The notes under the pieces: model-generated
Seen by the model: only the letters and a program-made list of their open reading frames with translations
Told to the model about the DNA's origin: nothing
Database searches by the model: none
In this document: piece after piece, positions 1 through 7,996 of the stretch
Layout of the letters: the number at the start of each line of letters is the position of its first letter
How positions within the stretch are numbered: position 1 is the stretch's first letter
Assembly: GCF_021390575.1 (NCBI RefSeq)
Contig: NZ_JAJEJQ010000002.1
Coordinates: 1,116,001-1,180,000, forward strand
Direction: 5' to 3'
DNA length: 64,000 nucleotides
Source: Paraburkholderia adhaesiva
GTDB taxonomy: Bacteria > Pseudomonadota > Gammaproteobacteria > Burkholderiales > Burkholderiaceae
Position numbers and translations under genes: made by a program

Positions 1-404
1 TCCGCAAGCTCGGCCAGCCACGCGTTACGCTGGAAACGAAGATAGCTGCGGTACGGACGCATCTCCGGAAGCTGCAGCATGCTGCCTTTCGCCTGCACGT
101 ACGGCGAGGCATCGACGAGCCGCCACAATGCGAGAAACACCTCCGCGCCGAGCAAGTCGGCCAGCTCGAGCCAAAACGGCGGCAACCGCATCGCAGCGAG
201 TTCGGCGAGGCGCGGATCGCGGGGCTCTGCCCCGAACTTCAAACCCGTGCAGATATCCTGGTACCCGCCCCCCCCTGGCAGGCGCCGGGGCGCTGTCATC
301 CGACCCCCCACCCTATCTCGTAAGGCTGAAACACCCGTGTTCGCAGCCAGATCCAGCTCGAGCTGTGCGCTTTCGGGTATTGAGTTTCGCTTTTCATCGG
401 TCAT
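1..404 (-). CDS. Partial unknown phage-type protein, C-terminus off the left edge
   Basis: An uninterrupted minus-strand frame starts with ATG at 404 and is still open at base 1 (about 134 codons). The N-terminal 60 residues are polar and low in complexity. The rest (FWLELADLLGAEVFLALWRL, then LPEMRPYRSYLRFQRN) looks like a helical DNA-binding fold. This faintly recalls small phage activators of the Mor type, but I cannot assign it. It is divergent from hicAB. The codon pattern (GC-rich third positions) and absence of stops make it more convincing than the opposite-strand frames over the same bases. A function is not claimed. Confidence 0.5.
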   Translation of the reverse strand, partial: MTDEKRNSIPESAQLELDLAANTGVSALRDRVGGRMTAPRRLPGGGGYQDICTGLKFGAEPRDPRLAELAAMRLPPFWLELADLLGAEVFLALWRLVDASPYVQAKGSMLQLPEMRPYRSYLRFQRNAWLAELA

Positions 405-747
405 GACGGACCTCTACGTGCGGCAGGACATGGATCGAGTTTCGCTTTCTTCGAGAAGGCGAAACTGGGAAGGCAAAGGGAACGTGAGGCCGTTGGGTCT
501 CAGAAAGGGGTCTGAGGAGCCTCGAATACTGACAGGCGGACCGAATCCAGGCCGGATGGTCGCGTTTCATAATGCGGGAAATCAGAGTTTGCCTGATATT
601 GTAACAAGTTTGGGTGATGCACAAACGCCTTACGCCATAAAGGTTTCCGGGGAATGCGAGGGCCCGGCAAGAGGCGTTGTATGGCGCTATTGGATGGCGC
701 AACGCGTGGCGAGAGGCGCGATTGGAGGGCTGCGCGCGCTTGCCTGT
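405..747. other. Intergenic region between the left-edge gene and hicAB
   Basis: No gene is supported here. Frames crossing this stretch on either strand are arginine-rich and lack plausible starts. It presumably holds the divergent promoters of the left-edge gene and of hicAB. I see no clear -35/-10 pair. Confidence 0.4.
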
Positions 748-766
748 GATACTAAAATTTAGTATC
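748..766. promoter_or_regulatory. Perfect palindrome, probable HicB operator
   Basis: GATACTAAA and TTTAGTATC form a perfect 9-bp inverted repeat around a single A. It ends 10 bases before the hicA start. HicB antitoxins with a DNA-binding C-terminal domain usually autorepress through such palindromes over the promoter, so this is the best operator candidate. The AT-rich site stands out from its GC-rich surroundings. Binding is inferred. Confidence 0.6.
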
Positions 767-775
767 ATCTTTCGC

Positions 776-1030
776 ATGAGAGCCAAACACCAGAAGACGC
801 TGCAGCACATTTTTTCCCGCCCGACGCCAGCGGGAGTCAAGTGGAACGACGCCGTGGCACTCATGCTCGAATTGGGAGCGGAACTGGAGGAGCGTGAGGG
901 TTCACGCGTGGCAATTTTCCTTTTCGAACAGGTGAAGGTAATGCACCGCCCGCACCCCTCGCCGGATCTGGACAAAGGTGCAGTCGCGTCGCTGCGAAAG
1001 TGGTTTGAAGACAATGGAGTGAAGCCATGA
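776..1030 (+). CDS. hicA: HicA-family toxin (mRNA interferase)
   Basis: The 84-residue product matches HicA in size and in its C-terminal pattern (VMHRPHP...LDKGAVASLRKWFEDNGVKP). HicA toxins are small dsRBD-like ribonucleases that cleave mRNA and are neutralised by HicB. The ATG at 776 was chosen because it directly follows the palindromic operator; the longer frame upstream would run through it. The usual catalytic His in the GSHH loop reads GSRVAIF here, so activity may rest on another histidine or be altered. It overlaps hicB by 4 bp (ATGA), as expected for a coupled toxin-antitoxin pair. Confidence 0.8.
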   Translation: MRAKHQKTLQHIFSRPTPAGVKWNDAVALMLELGAELEEREGSRVAIFLFEQVKVMHRPHPSPDLDKGAVASLRKWFEDNGVKP

Positions 1031-1365
1031 TCAATATCATGCAAATCGGTGGTCAGAAGGCCATCGTCGCCTACGACCCTGAGATTGAAATGTTCCGCGG
1101 TGAATTTGTCGGTCTGAACGGTGGGGCCGACTTCTATGCGACGGACGTCGCCGGGCTGCATCGGGAAGGCGAGCAGTCGCTGAATGTTTTTCTCGAAGAA
1201 TGTAGGCGCCGTGGCGTCGAGCCCTACAAGCAATATTCCGGGAAGTTCGTCATGCGCCTGTCGCCAGGCGCGCACCACGCTGCAGCGACCGCAGCAGCGG
1301 CGCGTGGTGTCAGCCTTAATCAATGGGCGGCGGAAGTTCTTGAGCAGGCTGCGGTAGCAGACTGA
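1027..1365 (+). CDS. hicB: HicB-family antitoxin
   Basis: The 112-residue protein has the HicB layout. An N-terminal partial RNase-H-like domain (YDPEIEMFRGEFVGLNGG, ending near residue 70) is followed by a ribbon-helix-helix segment (KFVMRLSPGAHHAAATAAAA..SLNQWAAEVLEQA). The first part should bind HicA and the second should bind the upstream palindrome and repress the pair. The start codon lies inside the hicA stop region, giving coupled translation. The pair sits immediately beside an integrase, a common place for stability modules of integrative elements. Confidence 0.88.
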   Translation: MINIMQIGGQKAIVAYDPEIEMFRGEFVGLNGGADFYATDVAGLHREGEQSLNVFLEECRRRGVEPYKQYSGKFVMRLSPGAHHAAATAAAARGVSLNQWAAEVLEQAAVAD

Positions 1366-1402
1366 GACCACGGTCGGAGCTCCCTGCGAGATATTTTGAT
1401 TT

Positions 1403-2398
1403 CTACTCGCGCCGAAGGCGTGCAAGCAAGTCGCCAGCTGGCGTCCGGATTTTCGCGAGCGGCCCCGACTGGTCAACCACGCCGGTCTTCTTGCGCAGCG
1501 CGAGCGAGGTGTAGATCTGCGTGGTCTTCGGGTCTACGTGCCCCAACAACTCGGAGCGCACCAGCAGGTCGACGTCGTCCTCGGCAAGCTCCGTGCCGAA
1601 CAGATGGCGCAGCGCGTGCGGATGCAACTGCTCTTCGGGAATACCCGTCTTTTGACCATACGCCTGGATCATGCGCCACACGGCCTTTGCCGACAGGCGT
1701 CGGCGCTCTCCGCAGTACTCATGTTCCTGCACGACACGGTTGCACGTGCTGACGAAAAGCACGCGATCGCCGTCCGGCAGCTCTCGGTCGACCTCGGCCA
1801 GCCCGTCATGCTCAAGGTACAGCCGGATCACGAGTTCGGCTTCCTTCGGCACAGGCACGAGCCGCTCTTTATTGCCTTTGCCTACCGGCCGCACCACCAT
1901 CCGCGTCTCGCCGCGATATTCGGTTGTGAGGAGGTGCGACTCATTCATCCTGATAACGTCGGACACCCGCAAACCGCAGCCCACCATTAGCGACAGCATC
2001 GCAGCGTCACGGACGCCTATGAATGTGTTGAAGTCTGGTGCCCACATCAGTCGCTCGGCGCTCGAGAGCGTGAACGCGCGCGGCACGCGATAGCCGGTCT
2101 GCGGGTAGACGAGATCCGCCGACGGGTCGGCGGCTAAAGCCCCCTCTCGGTGCAGCCAGCGATAGAACTCACGGACGGCCGCAATATACGGCCGGCGCGA
2201 CCGCGCCGTTACTCCCTGCTTATGCAGCCAGAGGCCGCAAAACAGCTCGAGGTCATCTCGCGTGACGCGACGGAAATCGCGCTCGGCAAGGAACGTCTGC
2301 AGCCGCGTGAGCGCGGCGCAGTATGCGTCAACGGTACGTTGCGCCCTCCCCTCGACGTGGCGTTTGTAGTCGGCAAAACGCCGGATCTCACTAAGCAT
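1403..2398 (-). CDS. Tyrosine site-specific recombinase (integrase, XerC/D-like)
   Basis: A 331-residue tyrosine recombinase. The N-terminal SAM-like core-binding domain spans about residues 1-95. The catalytic domain carries the full set: Arg144 in CGLRVSD, Lys174 in GKGNKER, His261 and Arg264 in HALRH, His287 in GHVDPKTT and nucleophile Tyr296 in TQIYTS. It should integrate or excise the surrounding element, or resolve multimers. The ATG at 2398 was preferred over a GTG 15 bases upstream because GGGGGAA sits 5-6 bases before it. An AT-rich repeat cluster lies directly upstream (2521-2794) and may hold its binding sites. It is convergent with hicAB. Confidence 0.9.
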   Translation of the reverse strand: MLSEIRRFADYKRHVEGRAQRTVDAYCAALTRLQTFLAERDFRRVTRDDLELFCGLWLHKQGVTARSRRPYIAAVREFYRWLHREGALAADPSADLVYPQTGYRVPRAFTLSSAERLMWAPDFNTFIGVRDAAMLSLMVGCGLRVSDVIRMNESHLLTTEYRGETRMVVRPVGKGNKERLVPVPKEAELVIRLYLEHDGLAEVDRELPDGDRVLFVSTCNRVVQEHEYCGERRRLSAKAVWRMIQAYGQKTGIPEEQLHPHALRHLFGTELAEDDVDLLVRSELLGHVDPKTTQIYTSLALRKKTGVVDQSGPLAKIRTPAGDLLARLRRE

Positions 2399-2520
2399 GG
2401 ATTCCCCCTGCACAAATCATGGCACAGCGGCCGTCGCTCACCGGCGGTCGCCATCCGCGCAGCCCTGCATATCCAATCGACGTCTCCGGACAGGCGCGTG
2501 GCAGTTCGACAACGGAAACG

Positions 2521-2794
2521 CCTTACATCTCTAACGACACCGTCTCATGGGCTCTAAGCATCTGAATTTTCGAATGAAATTCCGTAAGGTATCTAACCTA
2601 ACATGACCTTACGAAAAATCTTACATGTTGCAACCCATTGATTTTAAAGGGTGTGTATTCGGGTGAGAGTAAGAAGTTTATTTTCTTACATGTTAGGTTG
2701 AAGTTAGAAAATTGTTAACGTTGAGACATTATCTCAACCCATTGAATTTCATGGATTAATTGATTGATTCAGTTACCGTGTTAGAGATGTAAGG
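2521..2794. repeat. AT-rich repeat cluster, candidate recombination or arm-site region
   Basis: A 15-bp inverted pair, CCTTACATCTCTAAC at 2521-2535 and its exact complement at 2780-2794, brackets an AT-rich stretch. Inside are an 11-bp direct repeat TCTTACATGTT (2619-2629, 2684-2694), an 11-bp direct repeat CAACCCATTGA (2631-2641, 2735-2745), an 11-bp inverted repeat AACCTAACATG/CATGTTAGGTT (2595-2605, 2689-2699) and a 7-bp inverted repeat GTAAGGT/ACCTTAC (2584-2590, 2606-2612). The heptamer CTTACAT occurs three times forward and once reversed. This fits integrase arm sites, an attachment site, or replication iterons. No gene is supported from 2399 to 2933. Confidence 0.55.
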
Positions 2795-2933
2795 TCTTTC
2801 CGGAGGCCAACTTTTTTAGCCGGTGGCGCTCGGCGGATCGTGACGCGATGTTCATTTGCTGGTCGGCGTCGATGCGGAGCGGCGGTTGACGTTTCCAACG
2901 CTCAACGCGATTCGACAGCGTTCAGTGCTATTT

Positions 2934-3045
2934 CACAACGATCCGCGCGACTGCGAGATCTCATCGTCAGAAATGACGATGGCCGTGGTCATCGTCGGAA
3001 GTAGCGATGCTGGCCACCATCGGCGTTTCTGACGATGAAAGATCC
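2934..3045 (+). repeat. Left 112-bp inverted repeat of the methyltransferase unit
   Basis: This 112-bp segment is the reverse complement of 3840-3951 with only two mismatches. It is rich in CATCGTC/GACGATG words and itself contains a CATCGTCA-GAAA-TGACGATG hairpin. Homology stops abruptly at both ends: CACAACG on the outside and GATCC on the inside. With its partner it frames the DNA methyltransferase gene. Confidence 0.85.
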
Positions 3046-3076
3046 GGAGGCTCGGAGGCCTCCATCGTCAGGCCTG

Positions 3077-3152
3077 GCGATGCTGCAGCATCGCTGCTTT
3101 TAGCGATGGGGCACCGCGCCCCTTGACAGCATCGTCATTTTTGACGATGCTG
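3077..3152. promoter_or_regulatory. Array of strong hairpins in the methyltransferase leader
   Basis: Three dyads follow each other before the methyltransferase start: an 18-bp perfect palindrome at 3077-3094 (GCGATGCTG with its complement), a GGGGC/GCCCC hairpin near 3107-3122, and an 11-bp stem at 3127-3137/3142-3152 (CAGCATCGTCA with its complement, loop TTTT). All use the same GATGC/CATCG vocabulary as the flanking inverted repeats. They could attenuate transcription, occlude the ribosome site or act as protein-binding or methylation targets. Confidence 0.5.
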
Positions 3153-3186
3153 GACATGTCCCCGGATTTACTTCAGGAAGAAGGCC

Positions 3187-3918
3187 ATGCGATACCCCGG
3201 CGGCAAGGGCGGTGCCGGCGTCTACCAGACGATCATCAACAACATCCCGCCTCACGACACCTACATTGAAACGCACTTGGGCGGCGGCAACATCTTGGAG
3301 CGCAAGCGGCCCGCTGCGCGCAGCATCGGTATCGACGTTGATCCGGAGGTTATCAAGGCTTGGCAGCAGCTCGACGTGCCTGGCCTAGAGCTGCGCCACG
3401 GCGACGCCGTGGCCTGGCTGGCGTCCCACTCGTTCACCGGCTCCGAGTTCGTCTACGTCGATCCGCCCTACGTGATGGACGCCCGGCGCGGCGGCAAGAT
3501 CTATCGTCACGAATACGACGACGACGACCATGTGCGTCTGCTCGATGTACTGGCTGACCTACCTTGCGCGGTGATGGTGTCGGGATACAGCTCAACGATC
3601 TATGACAGCTCTCCCTTGGCGTTTTGGAGAACCGTGGATTTCAATGCGATGACGCGCGGCGGCATCGCCATCGAACGGCTTTGGATGAACTACCCCGAGC
3701 CGGCTCAACTGCATGATCTGCGCTACCTGGGCAGCAACTTCCGTGAGCGCGAGCGCATTAAGCGGAAGAAAGCCAGGTGGCAAGCGAAGCTAGCCAAGCT
3801 CGATCCGCTGGAGCGGGCTGCGATCATGGAATGCCTGCTGGATCTTTCATCGTCAGAAACGCCGATGGTGGCCAGCATCGCTACTTCCGACGATGACCGC
3901 GGCCATCGTCATTTCTGA
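3187..3918 (+). CDS. D12-class DNA adenine-N6 methyltransferase
   Basis: The 243-residue protein begins with RYPGGKGGAG, the S-adenosylmethionine-binding motif of Dam/D12 enzymes, and carries the catalytic motif DPPY (in YVDPPYVMD, near residue 95). D12 enzymes methylate adenine N6 in short targets such as GATC. No restriction endonuclease lies beside it, so an orphan phage-type methylase is likely, protecting or marking the element. The start follows GGAAGAAGG. Its last 25 or so codons lie inside the right 112-bp inverted repeat, so the protein's C-terminus is encoded by repeated DNA. It is oriented opposite to the neighbouring replication genes. Confidence 0.88.
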   Translation: MRYPGGKGGAGVYQTIINNIPPHDTYIETHLGGGNILERKRPAARSIGIDVDPEVIKAWQQLDVPGLELRHGDAVAWLASHSFTGSEFVYVDPPYVMDARRGGKIYRHEYDDDDHVRLLDVLADLPCAVMVSGYSSTIYDSSPLAFWRTVDFNAMTRGGIAIERLWMNYPEPAQLHDLRYLGSNFRERERIKRKKARWQAKLAKLDPLERAAIMECLLDLSSSETPMVASIATSDDDRGHRHF

Positions 3919-3951
3919 CGATGAGATATCGCAGTCGCGCGGATCGTTGTG
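3840..3951 (-). repeat. Right 112-bp inverted repeat of the methyltransferase unit
   Basis: Reverse complement of 2934-3045, differing at two positions (ACGG versus GCGG, and GAGATCTC versus GAGATATC). It overlaps the 3' end of the methyltransferase gene, supplying its last codons and stop, and ends 33 bases after the stop. I see no convincing target duplication at the outer borders. Confidence 0.85.
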
Positions 3952-3995
3952 TTCTAGTCGCATTTATTGATGGAATTCACAGCGGCGCAATAGAA

Positions 3996-4023
3996 AAGGG
4001 GCTGCACACGAGTGCAGCCCCTT
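3996..4023 (-). terminator. Rho-independent terminator of the primase-helicase transcript
   Basis: A perfect 12-bp stem, AAGGGGCTGCAC (3996-4007) with its complement (4012-4023), encloses a 4-base loop. Read on the minus strand it is followed by TTTTCTATT, a usable U-tract. It sits 24 bases after the stop of the minus-strand primase-helicase gene and therefore probably ends the long minus-strand transcript of the element. Confidence 0.75.
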
Positions 4024-4046
4024 CGTGGGCAGAGCGCCGCCGCGCG

Positions 4047-6704
4047 CTACGGTCGCTGGAAGATCCAGCAGTGCAGCACCTCCGGTATCCGCCTATTGCC
4101 TGGATCGCGCGTGCGGAGCCCCGAGCGCACGACCTTGGCGTCGACATACTTGCGGCCCTTGCTGAGCCGCAGGTGCTTCTTCAGTTCGACCAACGGTGGC
4201 ACCTGTTGTCGACGGTCGCCCGCCTCCTGCACGAAATGCGTGAGGTTCACCGCGATAAGGCTCTGGTCTATCGAGTGGTTCAACCGCGGCTCATCAGGGT
4301 CGCCGTTGAGATAGTCAAAGATTTCCCAAAATTCCTGTACGAGCGGATGGTCAGCGCTGATGGCCCGCTGCCGTGCGATCGCGAGCTCAACTATCGTCTG
4401 GTGCACGGCCTGCAACCGCTCGGCGGATAGCGGCACGACAAGCGCGAGCGCGTCGACGAGCGCCATCAGCTGGGCGTGATTCTTCGCGATGCGCATACTA
4501 CGGATCTCGGAGTGCTCCTGCAGGTGCGTCTCGTACTCTGGCGCGCGTGCTTCAAACGTTTCCATGATGGTGGCCTCACGCGCCACTGCGCGTAGCAGGA
4601 AACCGCTTACGTCTTCAGGGCGCGTGCGCTCAAGCTCCTCCGCGAGGCGCTTCGTCGCGGGCGTTTGCCCGCTTCTGTCGAAGTCGAGGTGAACAATCCG
4701 CTGCAACACCGCTTCGCTGGCCGAGACGGTCGCATTCTGGCTGATGACGATGGCGCCGCGGAATGGTGGTTCACGTGTTTCATTGCCTCCGTTCTTTACG
4801 CCGATCGCGCGCACGCTGCGGCCGTTGTATGCGGTCTTCAGTTCGTCCCAATCGAACGATCGGGCCTTCGCTGTGTCTTCGCTGCGGTCTGCCTCGATAA
4901 GCACCACGGGCATGCCGGATACCTGCGCAAAATTGCGCGCACGCGCGGCAAGCGACGACTTCGACGGGTCAAATCCTTCGTAGTCACGCCGGCCGAACAG
5001 CTTCCACAGGAATTCGATGAGCGTGGACTTGCCTGCGCCCGGTTCGCCTACTACCTCGAGGAATGGGAAGCTCTTGTGCTCCGCGCGGATCTGCTCAGCG
5101 AACAGCGATCCGAACCAGAAGGCGAGCGCGACGAAACCCTTTGGGCCGAAGCACTGCCAGATTAGCTCGACCCAGTTGTCGTGAAAGGCCTGCAAATCCC
5201 GGTTGATCGACAAGGCTACCGACTGGTTCAGCGTTTTGACGCTCAGCTTCCCGACCTCGAAAAAGTCTTCATCGTTGAGCTCGTGGATCTGGCCATCCTT
5301 GATCGCAACATCATTGAAAACGTAGCATCTGTGCTCTCGGCTATAGCCCACAAAATCTACCGTCTGCACGGACTTGATTTCACGCATCTGGCGCTCGAGC
5401 AACCGGTCTAGCTGCGCACTGCTGCCGGTATAGAAAGCGCCCGGCGCGATCGCCAGCAAGCGCTTTTTGAACTCGGCCGCTGACGCGATCTGCGCACCTG
5501 TGAAGGTGTTTTTTACCGCCGCGCCGCCGTGCGGAAACTCGACGCGGAAGTAGTACCAGCTCTCGTCGGTAAGCGCGTTCGCCTGGAAATAGAGCGCTGT
5601 CGGCATGCAGTTGCAGATCGGCACAACAGCGCCCGCCTCGTTGAGCGCGTAGTCACGTTTGCCGTCGGCATCCAGTCCTGGTTGTTCGTCGGCGATATCC
5701 CGCGCCTTGTCGTACCGGTCCATGTCGAGCTTGAACCAGTACAGGCGGCGCCCGTGGTCGAACGCAAATTCGCGAGCGTTGTGCCGGCGGTAGATCAGTA
5801 GCGCCTTTTCCAGCGGAGTATCGGCGATGAGCAGCGAGCCGTGGTAGCGGTACGTATCGAGATCGTCTGCCTCGAGCCGATCGCGCTGATGTAGGTCGTT
5901 CCAATCCAGCTTACCCTTGGGGGGCTGCGGAATCTGCGCCGCAACGCTCTCCCAACCGGCTTCGCGTGACCGCCGCACCCATTTCATTGTGTAGCCGCGC
6001 CCCGCACGATCGCCGTCGAGCGCCCAAACGAGGCGTCGGCGCCGCCCTTCGCCGCCTTTCAGCAGGTCGACGAGCGCCTGTTCCGGGTAGTTGTTGCACG
6101 AGAGCAGCGCGACGGCGGGAACACCGTGCAGATACAGCGCAATCGCGTCGAAGATACCCTCGACAAACCATATTTCTTCAGCCGTGTAGAGATTCAGAGT
6201 TGGGGGCTTCCACCACATCCCGCCATAGCTCCCGCCCGGCTTAAAGCGCGCCTTCTGTTTTCCGAACCGCTCCGGGCGATCAATGAGACGCTCCCAATAC
6301 GTTCCTGGAAGTCCAAACCGTACAGTCGCTGACCCGATGTTCTTCTTGCTGTCGTGGTAGTACTCCTGTGTGTACCAGCCGCGAACGGCCGCTATGTCGA
6401 AGCCGCGGGCATGTTGCATATAGGCGTCGGCCGCGGCATTCGGTTGCGTCTCCGCTTGCGGGTAGCGGTCTGACCAGCTTTCGAACAGATCCGGGTAGAG
6501 TTCTTTGACATGTACTTCCCAACCGCATTTGTTGGCCCGGCCGCAGCGGACAACCCAAGGCGTTTCGACACGCGTGAACAGTTCTTTTTTGCCGCATTGC
6601 GGACAGACACCCTGCTGCAACCAGGCACCCTCGGCTTTCGATTGAAACTGAAAATCGATGAGCAGGCGTTTGACGATATCGGCGTGTAATGTGGGATTCA
6701 ACAT
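4047..6704 (-). CDS. Phage/satellite-type primase-helicase
   Basis: 885 residues with three modules. A zinc-ribbon has Cys34, Cys37, Cys54 and Cys60. A TOPRIM primase domain has the EIWFVEG glutamate (182) and DGD (230-232). A C-terminal P-loop ATPase has GEPGAGKST (553-561). The arrangement resembles replication proteins of phages and P4-like satellites, which prime and unwind the element's own origin. The ATG at 6704 was chosen because AGAGGCGA precedes it and because it overlaps the upstream gene (ATGTTGA). A longer start 27 bases upstream lacks this support. It is the last gene of the minus-strand series and is followed by a terminator. Confidence 0.82.
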   Translation of the reverse strand: MLNPTLHADIVKRLLIDFQFQSKAEGAWLQQGVCPQCGKKELFTRVETPWVVRCGRANKCGWEVHVKELYPDLFESWSDRYPQAETQPNAAADAYMQHARGFDIAAVRGWYTQEYYHDSKKNIGSATVRFGLPGTYWERLIDRPERFGKQKARFKPGGSYGGMWWKPPTLNLYTAEEIWFVEGIFDAIALYLHGVPAVALLSCNNYPEQALVDLLKGGEGRRRRLVWALDGDRAGRGYTMKWVRRSREAGWESVAAQIPQPPKGKLDWNDLHQRDRLEADDLDTYRYHGSLLIADTPLEKALLIYRRHNAREFAFDHGRRLYWFKLDMDRYDKARDIADEQPGLDADGKRDYALNEAGAVVPICNCMPTALYFQANALTDESWYYFRVEFPHGGAAVKNTFTGAQIASAAEFKKRLLAIAPGAFYTGSSAQLDRLLERQMREIKSVQTVDFVGYSREHRCYVFNDVAIKDGQIHELNDEDFFEVGKLSVKTLNQSVALSINRDLQAFHDNWVELIWQCFGPKGFVALAFWFGSLFAEQIRAEHKSFPFLEVVGEPGAGKSTLIEFLWKLFGRRDYEGFDPSKSSLAARARNFAQVSGMPVVLIEADRSEDTAKARSFDWDELKTAYNGRSVRAIGVKNGGNETREPPFRGAIVISQNATVSASEAVLQRIVHLDFDRSGQTPATKRLAEELERTRPEDVSGFLLRAVAREATIMETFEARAPEYETHLQEHSEIRSMRIAKNHAQLMALVDALALVVPLSAERLQAVHQTIVELAIARQRAISADHPLVQEFWEIFDYLNGDPDEPRLNHSIDQSLIAVNLTHFVQEAGDRRQQVPPLVELKKHLRLSKGRKYVDAKVVRSGLRTRDPGNRRIPEVLHCWIFQRP

Positions 6705-7954
6705 TCGCCTCTGGGTGTTTCGAGGATGCAACGGCGTGCGGCGGACAGTTCATCGGCCACTGCACGCGCAAGATCGGGCGCGGCATTACCGTACTGGTAG
6801 CTGCGCAACGCGTTGATCGCCGCGACGGTGAGCCGATCGCCGACTGGTTGCGCGTCGTGGTCGCCCGCAACTAAAGGTGCGGACTTGGTGCTCGAATCTT
6901 CGGGCCGTCCATCTATGAGCGTCGCCCCGGCGTGCGGTACTGCCGCACGGGTGCTCAATTTGCGAATCGTCTTTGCAGCGGCGTGAAGCATCCTGTCTTG
7001 TATTTCGGGCCCAAACTCGGGCCGACATGCCAATTGCTCGCACGCGTGCGCCGCTTCCTCCAGTGCCGCATGGCGAATTGCCGCCCGCTCGTCTCTCGAG
7101 ATTGCTTGCTGGGATGTCGCGCGGGCAGCCTGCCACGCGCATGCGTCACGCCAGATTTGCCAATTTGACCGATGTGCAACAGGATATTCGGCATCGTAAT
7201 AACGAAACGCCGCACGGCTTTCTTCACTGTCGCCATCCCACGCCGCGCGCTCGTCGGGCTGCGCTGAGGCAACTGGGAAGTACTCGTAGAGGATCGCTTC
7301 GACCTCGCGCACATCTTCTATCTTCGCTTGCCCGAGCATTGCGTTCGCGATGATGGATGCGGCGGCCTGAATGTGCTCGTCGGGCTGTGCTGCCGGATCA
7401 CGCGCCTCCAGTTCCTTATCGATGCAGGCGAGGCAGACGTAACCGCCCATCCAGTCGATACGCAGCGGTGTGTGCTTGTGCTCGCCGCAGCGGGCGCAGT
7501 TAGTCGCCTGCGTGCTCACATAGGTGTGCTCGCGCGGCGCTACCGCAGCAGGGGCGACGGGAGCAGCGTAGTTCTCGATCGGCGTAAAGGTGTCAGCCAT
7601 GTTGCTGTACACCATCACGTCCGATCGGCAGCATGCCGAGCGCCACGCCTTCTGAGTCTTGGTCTCAACCCGCCCGTCCGGGAATTCTTCGCGCGAGTAC
7701 TCGAAGTCGTATCGCTCGGGCGTCGTGGTGCCACATCCTCTTTCGCATACGAACTCCTCGCCTTCCGCGAGCTTTGGCAATGCCAGTTCTTGCGGCCCTT
7801 GCGCTACATCGGAATGGAGAGCGGCATGAGCCTGCCAAGCGTCCACGACATCCGGCGCGTGTCCATGCTCAGCTCTGAACTCATCACGCCATTCGTTGAA
7901 CTTCTCCATCTCGCCGCGATCAGCGCGGACCTGTTCCAGTTTCTTCGCATCCAT
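6698..7954 (-). CDS. Hypothetical protein with Cys-rich zinc-ribbon segments
   Basis: About 418 residues, no recognised family. A Cys cluster near residue 75 (CERGCGTT) and a CARCGEHKHT...YVCLACID ribbon near residue 160 suggest zinc binding. The remainder is helical, rich in Ala, Arg and Glu. The ATG at 7954 has AGGAA about 8 bases upstream and is preferred to the ATG at 7969, which has no ribosome site. It overlaps the primase-helicase start by a few bases, so the two are probably co-translated and may work together in element replication. That link is inference from position only. Confidence 0.6.
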   Translation of the reverse strand: MDAKKLEQVRADRGEMEKFNEWRDEFRAEHGHAPDVVDAWQAHAALHSDVAQGPQELALPKLAEGEEFVCERGCGTTTPERYDFEYSREEFPDGRVETKTQKAWRSACCRSDVMVYSNMADTFTPIENYAAPVAPAAVAPREHTYVSTQATNCARCGEHKHTPLRIDWMGGYVCLACIDKELEARDPAAQPDEHIQAAASIIANAMLGQAKIEDVREVEAILYEYFPVASAQPDERAAWDGDSEESRAAFRYYDAEYPVAHRSNWQIWRDACAWQAARATSQQAISRDERAAIRHAALEEAAHACEQLACRPEFGPEIQDRMLHAAAKTIRKLSTRAAVPHAGATLIDGRPEDSSTKSAPLVAGDHDAQPVGDRLTVAAINALRSYQYGNAAPDLARAVADELSAARRCILETPRGEC

Positions 7955-7996
7955 TGGTTCATTCCTCATTGCTGTTGCGGTCGCGTGCTTGGCGGT

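Noticed and set aside
79..1476. Long frames over the left edge and over hicAB on both strands (79-762 plus, 394-1476 minus)
   Set aside because: Arg/Ser-rich text without family likeness. They overlap better-supported genes (left-edge gene, hicA, hicB) in other frames.
2521..2794. Possible CRISPR array
   Set aside because: Repeats are 7-15 bp, irregularly spaced and mixed in orientation; no cas genes.
3187..3918. Restriction-modification system
   Set aside because: No endonuclease gene beside the methyltransferase; an orphan methylase is the simpler reading.
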